Shown one piece after another: positions 1-7,460 of a stretch of DNA of 20,793 bases. Source of the DNA: JBCBTJ01 sp964597685. Lineage in GTDB: Bacteria > Pseudomonadota > Alphaproteobacteria > Caulobacterales > Hyphomonadaceae. The translations under genes were made by a program, and so were the position numbers. The notes under the pieces were generated by a model. It searched no databases. It was not told where the DNA came from and was given only the letters and a program-made list of their open reading frames with translations. Numbering within the stretch: the first letter of the stretch is position 1; every line of letters begins with the position of its first letter. The stretch spans positions 1 to 20,793 of the forward strand of contig CAZQZC010000031.1 in assembly GCA_964597685.1 (NCBI GenBank), read 5' to 3'.

Positions 1-216
1 GCCAATGCGGACCTGCGCATTGTATCCGTTGTCCGCAGAAGAGCGCTCTGCGAGCTCTCCAAGAGCTGGGCGCGCTGCGTCGTGGTCGAAGACGCCATCC
101 ACAACCCAACCGAGATCTCCGCGGAGATACCAGGTTTCATCTTCCGCGTTTGCGACGTTTCCGGCCGTGGCGAAGGCCGCCGCGGCCGTTGTCGCGCACA
201 ACAAGCGCTTATTCAT
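1..216 (-). CDS. Outer-membrane beta-barrel protein, N-terminal fragment (cut by window edge)
   Basis: Reading the minus strand from an ATG at 216 gives 72 uninterrupted codons to the window edge, so the 3' end is missing. The product starts with a Sec signal peptide (MNKRLLCATT, an Ala-rich core, then VANA before EDE). After that comes a stretch with WYLRGDLGW, the alternating aromatic/Gly pattern of a first strand in OmpA/Opa-like eight-stranded barrels of alphaproteobacteria. A purine-rich ribosome site (GGAAGGGGA) sits about 5 bp before the ATG and supports this start. The gene is divergent from the porin at 505. Its role is probably structural or surface exposed. The exact family cannot be named because most of the barrel and any C-terminal OmpA domain lie outside the window. 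Confidence 0.72.
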   Translation of the reverse strand, partial: MNKRLLCATTAAAAFATAGNVANAEDETWYLRGDLGWVVDGVFDHDAARPALGELAERSSADNGYNAQVRIG

Positions 217-504
217 ACACTTTCCCCTTCCGTGCGTGCGGTTGACGTGCCCCCGCACCTGATTCGACACGACGATCGCCGTGCTTACGCTTTGATTACC
301 GAAATCATAACATTCTGGCGAGCGTCGGAGCGGCGGTGCGGAACAGTTTTGGTCGACTTTTTTTGATATAGGGTCGATTTTGCAACAGATTGTGCGGAAT
401 TCGGACGATCGGGCCGCGCCTTTCGTCTTTCTCCAAGCTCTTTACCAAACATCAATCGCCACGGTAGCAGAGTGTTCGGCGGGGGGAGACGATGAGGGGA
501 CGTC
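217..504. promoter_or_regulatory. Divergent intergenic region with a 21-bp-spaced direct repeat
   Basis: This 288-bp stretch separates two divergent outer-membrane protein genes and should hold both promoters. No convincing coding signal is seen in it. It contains an imperfect direct repeat, GGTCGACTTT at 351-360 and GGTCGATTTT at 372-381, whose starts are 21 bp apart (two helical turns). A T-run and a TTGATA hexamer (363-368) lie between the copies and could be a -35 element for the gene at 505. The regulatory role is inferred from position only. Confidence 0.35.
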
Positions 505-1725
505 ATGATCCGATACCCAGCCGCCGCGGCGCTCGCGCTAACCGCAATCCTTAGTCCGTCGCACGCTCAAGACGCCGAACTCGACCGCGGCCTGCCCGCC
601 GTTCTGAGCGACGGCGACGTCATTTTTGATTTTCGCCTGAGGTACGAAAACGTTGTTGAGGACGGGATAGGCGACAGCGCGAACGCCCTGACCTACCGGC
701 TGCGCCTCGGCTACGAGACCGCCGAAATCCTCGACACCAAGCTGCTTGTGGAATTCGAGCACGTCGACGATCTGATCGACAATTTCAATTCAACGACCAA
801 TGGCCTAACCGACTTCCCGATCGTCGCAGACCCGCAAGCGACCGAGCTCAACCGCATTCAATTGACGAACACGTCGCTGCCCGACACGCAGGTGATCCTT
901 GGGCGTCAACGCATCAACCTCGACGACGAACGCTTCGTCGGGGACTTCAATTTTCGGCAGAACCAGCAGACCTTCGACGCGCTGCGGGTTGTCAACGACA
1001 GTCTCGGCCGGATCACGATCGACGCGACCTATGTGAACCAGGTGAACCGGGTCTTCGGCGACGATTCCCCGATCGGCCGGTTCGAAGGCGACACGGCGCT
1101 CATTAATGTCAGCGCGGAGACATTCCTCGGCACAGCGACCGGCTTCGCCTATTTGATTGAAATCGAAGAAGCCGGCGGCGTCCTGTCGACCCAGACCTAT
1201 GGGGGCCGCTTGACCGGCGCCCGCACGCTTGGCCCGGGCGAGGTCGACTATGCTCTCTCCTATGCGCGCCAATTTGACTATTTGAACAATCACGTCGGGA
1301 TCTCGGCCGAATATATCTCGGTCGGCGGCGGCTACAGCGTGTGGCGCGTCCGCGGCGGCTTCTCCTACGAAAAGCTCGGCGAGGGCGGGGGCGCGGCCTT
1401 CTCAACACCGCTTGGGTCTTTGAACAGCTTCAATGGCCGCGCCGACGTCTTCCTAACGACGCCGGACGCCGGGCTGATCGATATCAAGGGCGAAGCGGCC
1501 GTGCGCATTGGCGATATCGGCCCGGTGCGGGACATCACGCTGGTCGGCGCCTATCACGATTTCAACGCCGACGACGGTCCCGACGGCCTGGGCCGCGAAT
1601 TCGACATCTCGGCCACGGCGTCCGTGGGCCGTTTCAAATTCTTCACCGCAATCGCCGATTACAACGCCGACACGTTCGCGACCGACATCAGACGAATATG
1701 GGCGTCGGTGGCGGTCGACTTTTAA
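505..1725 (+). CDS. Alginate-export-family / porin-like outer-membrane beta-barrel protein
   Basis: This 406-residue protein has a signal peptide (residues 1-21, cleavage likely after SHA) and ends in VAVDF, the terminal Phe typical of BAM-assembled barrels. The mature part is made of alternating strands and turns. It includes the block QVILGRQRINLDDERFVG near residues 128-146, characteristic of the alginate export (AlgE-like, PF13372) family in proteobacteria. The family forms channels of roughly 16-18 strands for anionic polysaccharides or small solutes, but the substrate here is unknown and no alginate genes are nearby. A GAGGGG ribosome site about 6 bp before the ATG supports the start. 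It is monocistronic, followed by a hairpin at 1742. It could instead be a general or phosphate-type porin. Confidence 0.75.
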   Translation: MIRYPAAAALALTAILSPSHAQDAELDRGLPAVLSDGDVIFDFRLRYENVVEDGIGDSANALTYRLRLGYETAEILDTKLLVEFEHVDDLIDNFNSTTNGLTDFPIVADPQATELNRIQLTNTSLPDTQVILGRQRINLDDERFVGDFNFRQNQQTFDALRVVNDSLGRITIDATYVNQVNRVFGDDSPIGRFEGDTALINVSAETFLGTATGFAYLIEIEEAGGVLSTQTYGGRLTGARTLGPGEVDYALSYARQFDYLNNHVGISAEYISVGGGYSVWRVRGGFSYEKLGEGGGAAFSTPLGSLNSFNGRADVFLTTPDAGLIDIKGEAAVRIGDIGPVRDITLVGAYHDFNADDGPDGLGREFDISATASVGRFKFFTAIADYNADTFATDIRRIWASVAVDF

Positions 1726-1741
1726 GTTGCTTGAGACTGCA

Positions 1742-1773
1742 GAACCGGGGGGTCAGCGCGGCCTCCCCGGTTC
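1742..1773. terminator. Inverted repeat in the 1726-2016 gap, possible bidirectional terminator
   Basis: A perfect 9-bp stem (GAACCGGGG at 1742-1750, CCCCGGTTC at 1765-1773) with a 14-nt loop lies 16 bp after the porin stop. It is also downstream of the convergent serine hydrolase that ends at 2017. No T-run follows on either strand, so it is not a classical intrinsic terminator and may only stabilise 3' ends. The rest of the 291-bp gap shows no gene or other clear signal. Confidence 0.35.
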
Positions 1774-2016
1774 GAGCTGGGTCTCTCTAGGCGACATCGG
1801 GCTCCATCGCTCAGTTGGCTCGGCCAGTCCTTATCAGGCCGACCCGAGGATGCAGAGCGTCGCCAGTTGGAGCGCCCGCTTTCAGCGGCCAAGCGAACAT
1901 TAAGGCCACACTTTCGTCCACACACCCTATGCAGCCTTGGCTCGATCATGTGCTTCGACTGTTTGGTTGCGAAGCGCTCCTACGACGCGACACGGTCAGC
2001 GATCCTTGCAAAAGAC

Positions 2017-3420
2017 CTAGTCTTCAGTCTGGTCATTCTGAAGCTGAGCGATGATTTGGGCTGCGAGCTCTTCCACGCCGTGATTGCGTTCCGGCGTGAA
2101 ACCAAATCGCGCAATCACCAGCTCTTCCGACGGAACGACGAGCACAATCTGCCCCTGATAGCCGCCCATATAATAGGCGTCGTCGGGCAAAGTCGGGAAA
2201 GCGCGCCGCCGATCTGCATCATCGGAGTTTCGGTTTAGCCAAACCTGCGCGCCGTATTCATTGTTTGGAGCGGTCGAGGTCGGGGTGGTGAGATAATCAA
2301 TCCAATCCTCAGGCACGATTTGCTCACCGTTCCAGGCGCCGTTTTCAAGACAGAATTGACCGAGCCGCGCCCAGTCTCTCGCCGAGGCGTAGAGGTAAGA
2401 CGATCCTATGAAATTGCCGCTTCGGTCCGCCTCGAAGGTGGCGGTTCGAATGCCAAGCGGACGGAACAGGCGCTCCTGAGAGAAGGTGTAATAGTCCTGC
2501 AACGTGTCGCCGACGCTGCGGCGGATGATGGACGAGAGGATGTTCGTGGTGCCGGAGGAATAAGACCAGATCGTATCTGGCGGCGCGATCAGAGGCTTGC
2601 TCGCTGCGAACGCCGCCGCATCAGGTTGGTTGGAGAGCATTTCGGTAACGTCGGTGGCGGCGGAATAGGTTTCTTCGAACGCCAAACCGCTGCTCATCCG
2701 AAGGAGCTGATCGAGCGAAATTTCCGCCCGTGGATCATCATCGCGCTCTCGCCATTGCGGCACGGGAGCGGGCGCCGCAACTGCCAGCGCGCCATCATTC
2801 ACCAAGATACCCGTCAGAAGCCCGGTGACGCTCTTGGCCATCGACCAACCGATAAGAGGCGTCTCGTCGGCGACCCCGTCGGCATATTTCTCAGCAATCA
2901 GCCGCCCGTTGTGGACGACAACGATCGCCTTCGTGTTGCGCGGTCGTTCCGGATCGTTTTCGGCGAAGGCTTGTCCGAGCAAGGCGTCGAAACGGCTCGT
3001 GGTATCCGGCGCGGCGCTGCCCTGCGGCCAAGGACGTTCATTGGAGACATTCAGCGCCGGCAACGGGGTGACCGGCATTGACGCATTCGTCTCGCCCGCC
3101 GGCAGAAGCGTACATCCAATACCCGGCGTATAAATCGCTTTGCGCTCGAAGAGGCCGAAGAGCCGCGTCGTCACCTGTTTCTTGTCCTCATCGACGGAGT
3201 ACGAAACGTCGGCCAAAAGGCTGGACGCCCCGGCGAGCGCCTCGGTTCGCATCACCTCCGGAGAGAACCCGCTCAGGAAATAGCCCGAACATATGTTCTT
3301 CGCCGCGTAGCCGCTGCCTCCCCGGGCAACGGATCCATACGTCACGTAGAGATAGGCGACGCCTCCGAGCAGTATGGCGGCGAGTCCGATGGCGATAGTC
3401 CTGAGCATGTCGCGTTTCAT
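2017..3420 (-). CDS. Membrane-anchored serine hydrolase, class C beta-lactamase / PBP-like family
   Basis: This 467-residue protein has an N-terminal positively charged membrane anchor or uncleaved signal (residues 1-28). A spacer of about 130 residues precedes the serine beta-lactamase/transpeptidase-like domain (PF00144). The nucleophile motif SMAK is at residues 193-196, the tyrosine motif appears as WSYSSGTTN near 285-293, and GGYQGQ near the C-terminus replaces the KTG-like third motif. The family includes esterases, D-aminopeptidases and peptidoglycan hydrolases as well as AmpC enzymes. The long anchor and the motif set argue for an esterase or peptidase rather than a true beta-lactamase. 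The start is the ATG at 3420; a TTG nine bases upstream is possible and neither has a strong ribosome site. The upstream 210 bp to tRNA-His show no other gene. Confidence 0.8.
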   Translation of the reverse strand: MKRDMLRTIAIGLAAILLGGVAYLYVTYGSVARGGSGYAAKNICSGYFLSGFSPEVMRTEALAGASSLLADVSYSVDEDKKQVTTRLFGLFERKAIYTPGIGCTLLPAGETNASMPVTPLPALNVSNERPWPQGSAAPDTTSRFDALLGQAFAENDPERPRNTKAIVVVHNGRLIAEKYADGVADETPLIGWSMAKSVTGLLTGILVNDGALAVAAPAPVPQWRERDDDPRAEISLDQLLRMSSGLAFEETYSAATDVTEMLSNQPDAAAFAASKPLIAPPDTIWSYSSGTTNILSSIIRRSVGDTLQDYYTFSQERLFRPLGIRTATFEADRSGNFIGSSYLYASARDWARLGQFCLENGAWNGEQIVPEDWIDYLTTPTSTAPNNEYGAQVWLNRNSDDADRRRAFPTLPDDAYYMGGYQGQIVLVVPSEELVIARFGFTPERNHGVEELAAQIIAQLQNDQTED

Positions 3421-3630
3421 CCGGGGCAAACGTTGACGATAATGTCCTGATTTTCATGCGAGCTTCAGGACGTCGTCACGAGACCCTAGATCGAGATCAA
3501 ATCGATGGAAGGGCCTCGCGCCGGCCTTCTTGAAGTTGAGCCCCATTTGTCCTGGTGATTTTGGCGGCCCGGGAGGGCGCTCGAAGCCGTCTCGGCGACC
3601 CGGCGCGCGCACTGTTATCCCTGACTTAAA

Positions 3631-3707
3631 TGGTACCGCCTCCCCGGTTCGAACGGGGGACCTCTAGATCCACAATCTAGCGCTCTAACCAACTGAGCTA
3701 AGGCGGC
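3631..3707 (-). tRNA. tRNA-His (anticodon GTG), CCA encoded
   Basis: The minus strand folds as a complete 77-nt tRNA. It has acceptor GCCGCCT/AGGCGGT, D stem GCTC/GAGC, anticodon stem CTAGA/TCTAG around loop TTGTGGA (anticodon GTG), and T stem CCCCG/CGGGG with loop TTCGAAC, then discriminator A and an encoded CCA. The base before G1 is C, so there is no encoded G-1, and the first pair is G1-U72 with A73. That matches the alphaproteobacterial variant tRNA-His recognised by a divergent HisRS. It has its own candidate promoter at 3719-3747. Confidence 0.96.
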
Positions 3708-3718
3708 GCAGAGCGAGA

Positions 3719-3747
3719 CACCTAGCGCTGGGGCGGGCTCGCTTCAA
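3719..3747 (-). promoter_or_regulatory. Candidate housekeeping promoter for tRNA-His
   Basis: On the minus strand a TTGAAG (-35, 3747-3742) is separated by 17 bp from TAGGTG (-10, 3724-3719), which ends 11 bp before the tRNA 5' end. Written as TTGAAGC-N14-GCTAGGTG it fits the Caulobacter sigma-73 consensus (TTGACGS-N10-14-GCTANAWC) fairly well. The spacing to a stable-RNA start is good. It is predicted by eye only. Confidence 0.42.
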
Positions 3748-3771
3748 GCCAAAAGGCGGGCGCGGCGGCCC

Positions 3772-4314
3772 CTACTCCATCTTGTCGACTTGGCCGTATT
3801 CCAGATCGACGGGCGTCTCGCGGCCGAAAATGGTGACGTTCACCTTCAAGCGCGCCGCGGCTTCGTCGACCTCCTGAACCTCGCCCTCGAAGGATTGGAA
3901 CGGGCCGTCGTTGACGCGGACCTTCTCGCCGATCTCGAACGAGATCATCGGACGCGGGCGTTCGGCGGCCTCCTCGACCGTGCCGAGGATGCGGTTCACT
4001 TCGCGCTCCGGAACCGGCAGGGGCTTCTTACCGCCCTCCGCGCCGAGAAAGCCGGTCACTTTCGGCGTGTTCTTGACGAGGTGGTAAACGTCGTCCGTCA
4101 GCCGGGCCTTCATCAAGACGTAGCCGGGAAAGTAGCGCCGTTCCGTCGTACGTTTCTTGCCGCGCACGACCTCGACAACTTCCTCGGACGGCACCTCGAG
4201 CTGCTCGACCAGCTCGCCGAACCCCTTTTGGTCGGCTTGCTCGCGGATAGAGCTTGCGACCTTCTTCTCGAAGTTCGAATACGCGTTGACGATGTACCAC
4301 TTGGTCTCGGCCAT
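3772..4314 (-). CDS. nusG: Transcription termination/antitermination factor NusG
   Basis: At 180 residues this is the usual length. The N-terminal NGN domain starts KWYIVNAYSNFEKKVA and contains the RNA-polymerase-binding signature YFPGYVLM (61-68) and NTPKVTGFLG (82-91). The C-terminal KOW domain (about 128-160) has the pattern GEKVRVNDGPFQSFEG. NusG binds RNA polymerase through the NGN domain, raises elongation rate, and uses the KOW domain to contact Rho or ribosomal protein S10. A GGAG ribosome site 9 bp before the ATG supports the start. It lies 16 bp downstream of secE, the near-universal arrangement. The next feature downstream is tRNA-His rather than rplK, so the usual ribosomal protein/rpoBC run does not continue here. 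Confidence 0.97.
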   Translation of the reverse strand: MAETKWYIVNAYSNFEKKVASSIREQADQKGFGELVEQLEVPSEEVVEVVRGKKRTTERRYFPGYVLMKARLTDDVYHLVKNTPKVTGFLGAEGGKKPLPVPEREVNRILGTVEEAAERPRPMISFEIGEKVRVNDGPFQSFEGEVQEVDEAAARLKVNVTIFGRETPVDLEYGQVDKME

Positions 4315-4330
4315 TAAAGGCTACTCCAAA

Positions 4331-4543
4331 TCAAGACTGACCGGCGCCGGTGACCAAGCGGACAATTATTCCGATCACCGTGTCGCCGAGAAACAGAAAC
4401 AGCGCGACGAGGATCGACATGATCAGCACCATGATCGTCGAGGCGATCGTCTCCTGGCGCGACGTCCAGGTGACTTTCGATCCCTCTGCCCGCACTTGAC
4501 GAACAAACGTGACGGGTCCGACGCTTTTTTTCTTTTCGGCCAT
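4331..4543 (-). CDS. secE: Preprotein translocase subunit SecE
   Basis: This is a short 70-residue protein of the single-membrane-span SecE type. A basic N-terminus (MAEKKKS) leads to the amphipathic helix with VRAEGSKVTWTSRQET (about 17-32), containing the conserved KVTWPSR-like motif (here T replaces P). A hydrophobic span (about 34-66) follows. SecE clamps SecY in the SecYEG inner-membrane channel. The ATG at 4543 gives the normal length; a start further upstream at 4579 would add 12 residues unlike the family. It precedes nusG by 16 bp and both are probably transcribed from the promoter candidate at 4632-4660. Confidence 0.95.
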   Translation of the reverse strand: MAEKKKSVGPVTFVRQVRAEGSKVTWTSRQETIASTIMVLIMSILVALFLFLGDTVIGIIVRLVTGAGQS

Positions 4544-4631
4544 ATCGCTGTCTCGGTCTTCGTTTCGGCAATGCGACATCGCGGGCCCGCCGGACCATGC
4601 GCAATATCAATTGTTCAGGAAGAGATGCGCG

Positions 4632-4660
4632 TGATTAGGGGAAACTGCAAGCCGGGTCAA
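4632..4660 (-). promoter_or_regulatory. Candidate secE-nusG promoter overlapping the beta-galactosidase stop
   Basis: The minus strand has TTGACC (4660-4655) and, 17 bp on, TAATCA (4637-4632), about 90 bp before the secE ATG. In Caulobacter terms it reads TTGACCC-N14-CCTAATCA, a partial match to the housekeeping consensus. The -35 element contains the stop codon of the GH42 gene. It would allow secE-nusG to be expressed independently of the sugar operon upstream. Predicted by eye only. Confidence 0.38.
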
Positions 4661-6585
4661 TCGCGCCAAACTGCAACGCCGGCTGGCGGCAATGTCGGAC
4701 CGCCGAGAAGACAATCCGCCCCCGGGGGCGCCAAGCCGCTGAGATCGATCTCAGCGCTGTCGTAATTGAACGCGAACACAAGGCCCGCGGCGCGCCGGAT
4801 CCGAAGGCCGTCCGGAACCTCCCGCGTCGGCAGACCCGCACGGGCGGCGAGGCGCGTCACGGCTTCTCTCAGCAAGACCTCGCACGGCCAACACGCGAGA
4901 TAAACGCCCCAATCAGCCAGAGCGAACGCAGCGCCCCAGCCATCGTCGAACGCGCCGATGGCGGCCGCCTCGCCCTCCACAACCTCGCGCCACCGGCCTG
5001 TACGGAAAGGCGTATCGCCGATCCGCCCCGCCATCTCGACGCCCGGTCCAAGGCTTTCCACGCGCACGACCTTGATCGGCAGACCCTCAAACCCGTTTGC
5101 GGCCTGGAAATCCGCCGTTTTCGATCCCGTTCGCGGACCGATCAAAACCTGTGCGCCGCTGGCCAGCAGCCGATCGAGCCATCCCGGCGACGCCGCCGGC
5201 AGGCTGGGAATCGCCACGAATTTGTAGCCCTCTAAGGCGGCGTGCGGCGACACGACGTCGACGTTCAGTCCGGCGCGTCGAAGCGCGGTGTAGACCGCGA
5301 AGACCAGCTCGCCATATCGAAACGACGCGCCCTGGGGCTGGATGTCCAGCATCCACTGCGCCGAATAATCGAAGACCAGAGCGGCGTCGGCCGGCCCGGT
5401 CCCAAGCGCGCCGAGGCGGTCAAGGTCGGCGCGGACGGCGGCGGCCTCGTCGCTCGCGCGGTCCGGCGCATTGTCCGGACGGTTGAGGCCGGCGTGCATC
5501 TGCTCCTGGGCGAAGGGCGCTTGGCGCCAGCGGAAATAGGACACGAAGTCTGCACCGTGCGCGGCGGCTTCCAACGTCCAAAGCCGCACCATGCCGGGCA
5601 GCGGGGCCGGATTGAACCGCGCCCAATTCACCGGCCCAGGCTGTTGCTCCATCACCCCGAAACGTCCCCCGCAGAGGCCGCGATACAGGTCGTGGTGGAA
5701 AGCGGCGAAGTCCGGATGGCCCTGGCGGGTGAAGCGCGTCTTCGTCTCGCGGTCCCACCAGGCGGTCTCAAGGAAGCCCAGCGGATAGGAGTCCCAGCTC
5801 GCGACATCGAGGCTCTCGGCCAGGCGGACATGGTCGAAATCGGTGAAATGCCCCATGAAATTATGGGTCAGCGGCACGCCGGGCGCGTGTTTGCGAAGGA
5901 TATCGACCTGCATCCGGTTAAACGCCGCGACCTGGTCTGAGGAAAAGCGCCGCCAGTCGAGCCTGTGGGCGGGGTTCGCCTCGGTCACGGTCGCCATGGG
6001 CGGGTCGATTTCGGCGAAGCTGCGATAATCTTGGCTCCAGAACACACTTCCCCAGGCCGCATTGAGGGCCTCGATCGTCCCATGCTTGTCCGCCAACCAA
6101 TCACGAAACGTGGCGCAGGCGTCGGGGGAAAAGCTCTCCACGGTTTCGTGGCAGCCATATTCATTGTCGGTCTGCCACATGACGATCGCGGGATGACCGC
6201 CGTAGCGCGCCGCCATCGCCTCCACGATGCGCGCCGCCTCCCGGGCGTAAGTCTTCGACGAAAAACAATAGTGCCGCCGAGATCCGAAGCGTCTCGGCCG
6301 GCCGTGTTCGTCGCAAGGCAGGATATCGGGATGCGCGTCGACCAGCCATTTCGGCGGCGTCGCCGTGGGCGTGCCCAGAATGATCTGCAAACCCGCGCCC
6401 GCGAGCGTCTCAACGGCGCGGTCGAGCCAGTCCCAATCGTAGCGGCCGGGCTCGGGCTCGATCCGGCTCCAGGCGAATTCGCCAATGCGCACCAGCGTCA
6501 GCCCCAGATCGGCCATGCGCCGCGCGTCCTCGGCCCACATCGCCTCCGGCCAATGCTCCGGATAGTAACAGACGCCGAGCTTCAT
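4657..6585 (-). CDS. GH42 beta-galactosidase
   Basis: This 642-residue enzyme has the usual GH42 length. The TIM barrel begins MKLGVCYYPEHWPEAMW and keeps the catalytic acid/base Glu142 in WQTDNEYG and the nucleophile Glu313 in VMEQQPGPVNW, matching the spacing known for the Thermus A4 enzyme (E141/E312). Trimerisation and C-terminal beta domains follow. It has no signal peptide, so it is cytoplasmic and hydrolyses imported beta-galactosides to galactose. It is the last gene of the galactoside operon, and its ATG overlaps the TGA of the lactonase gene by 4 bp (ATGA), implying translational coupling. GH42 enzymes often act on plant or algal galacto-oligosaccharides rather than lactose, and the true substrate cannot be read here. 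Confidence 0.95.
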   Translation of the reverse strand: MKLGVCYYPEHWPEAMWAEDARRMADLGLTLVRIGEFAWSRIEPEPGRYDWDWLDRAVETLAGAGLQIILGTPTATPPKWLVDAHPDILPCDEHGRPRRFGSRRHYCFSSKTYAREAARIVEAMAARYGGHPAIVMWQTDNEYGCHETVESFSPDACATFRDWLADKHGTIEALNAAWGSVFWSQDYRSFAEIDPPMATVTEANPAHRLDWRRFSSDQVAAFNRMQVDILRKHAPGVPLTHNFMGHFTDFDHVRLAESLDVASWDSYPLGFLETAWWDRETKTRFTRQGHPDFAAFHHDLYRGLCGGRFGVMEQQPGPVNWARFNPAPLPGMVRLWTLEAAAHGADFVSYFRWRQAPFAQEQMHAGLNRPDNAPDRASDEAAAVRADLDRLGALGTGPADAALVFDYSAQWMLDIQPQGASFRYGELVFAVYTALRRAGLNVDVVSPHAALEGYKFVAIPSLPAASPGWLDRLLASGAQVLIGPRTGSKTADFQAANGFEGLPIKVVRVESLGPGVEMAGRIGDTPFRTGRWREVVEGEAAAIGAFDDGWGAAFALADWGVYLACWPCEVLLREAVTRLAARAGLPTREVPDGLRIRRAAGLVFAFNYDSAEIDLSGLAPPGADCLLGGPTLPPAGVAVWRD

Positions 6586-7460
6586 GCGCCGCCATATTCC
6601 CGCACCGGCAGGCCCGGCGTTGAGACGCGCAGAGCGAACAGGCCGCCAGCCAGCGGTTGCCGCTCATAGAGCTCGTCGCCCGATAAGCCGACCCGAGCCG
6701 TGGTGATAAACAGGGTCATCCGATCGACATCGCCAAAGGCGCAGCTGGTCGGCCGCGCCACAGGCAGCTCGACCACGCGGTCGATCACGCCCTCGGGCGT
6801 GTACCGCACCACGCGGCCGGCATCCCATTGCGCGTTCCACAGGCAGCCGGCCTCGTCCATGGCCGAGCCGTCCGGATACCCGCCGCCTTCAGCGGTCGAA
6901 ACGAACAGACGCCGGTCGGTCAGCACGCCCGTGGCCGGATCGTGGTCGAAAGCCAGGATCTCCTGCTCGGCGCTGTCGGCGGTGTAGAAGGTCAGCCCGT
7001 CGGGCGACCAGGCGAAGGTGTTGGTCACCATGACGGGGTCGAAGCGCATGCCCTCCAACCCGCCGTCGGGCCCAAGACGGTAGTATCGGCCGCGTGTTTC
7101 CCGCTCGGAATCGTCCATGGTGCCGACCCAGAACGCCCCGTCGGGCGCGACGCCGCCGTCATTGGTGCGGTTGCCGGCCGGCTCGTCCGCGATGGGGTGG
7201 AGACGCTCATAGTCTTCCGTGGCGGGGTCGTAGACGCCGATCTCACGATCGCCCGCCATGAGAAGACGCCCTTTCCAAAGCGCGAGCGCACTGGCGCGGA
7301 TCGGCAGATCCCAGCGCCGCGCATTCCCCGTGGCCGGATTGTAGCGGTGGAGCTTGGCGCGCTTGATGTCGACCCACCAAAGGTACGCTTCGCTCGCACT
7401 CCAAACCGGGCCCTCGCCCAATAAGCAGCCCGTCGGCGCCACACATTCCGGCTTTCTCAC
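6582..7460 (-). CDS. SMP-30/gluconolactonase-family sugar lactonase, probably galactonolactonase
   Basis: This 292-residue six-bladed beta-propeller belongs to the SMP-30/LRE family (PF08450). The metal ligands are visible: Glu16 in LGEGPVW, Asn147 in VTNTFAWSPDG and Asp197 in YPDGSAMDEAG. Asn100 in NRTNDGG corresponds to the substrate-side Asn of the family. It hydrolyses sugar lactones in the cytoplasm. With galactosidases and DgoK as neighbours, D-galactono-lactone is the likely substrate (inference; L-arabinonolactone enzymes look alike). The start is a GTG at 7460 with a strong AGGAGGA site 6 bp upstream, and it overlaps the dgoK stop by 3 bases within GTGA. Its own stop overlaps the start of the GH42 gene. 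Confidence 0.88.
   Translation of the reverse strand: MRKPECVAPTGCLLGEGPVWSASEAYLWWVDIKRAKLHRYNPATGNARRWDLPIRASALALWKGRLLMAGDREIGVYDPATEDYERLHPIADEPAGNRTNDGGVAPDGAFWVGTMDDSERETRGRYYRLGPDGGLEGMRFDPVMVTNTFAWSPDGLTFYTADSAEQEILAFDHDPATGVLTDRRLFVSTAEGGGYPDGSAMDEAGCLWNAQWDAGRVVRYTPEGVIDRVVELPVARPTSCAFGDVDRMTLFITTARVGLSGDELYERQPLAGGLFALRVSTPGLPVREYGGA

Noticed and set aside
1741..1830. A tRNA-like remnant: the 15 bases at 1761-1775 are identical to part of the tRNA-His T arm region (3638-3652), and a D-arm-like GCTCAGTTGG occurs at about 1809-1818.
   Set aside because: The match stops abruptly on both sides, the T-arm-like and D-arm-like pieces are in opposite orientations, no cloverleaf can be made, and no integrase or element boundary is nearby. 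A palindromic hairpin explains the GGTTC motif, so chance is likely.
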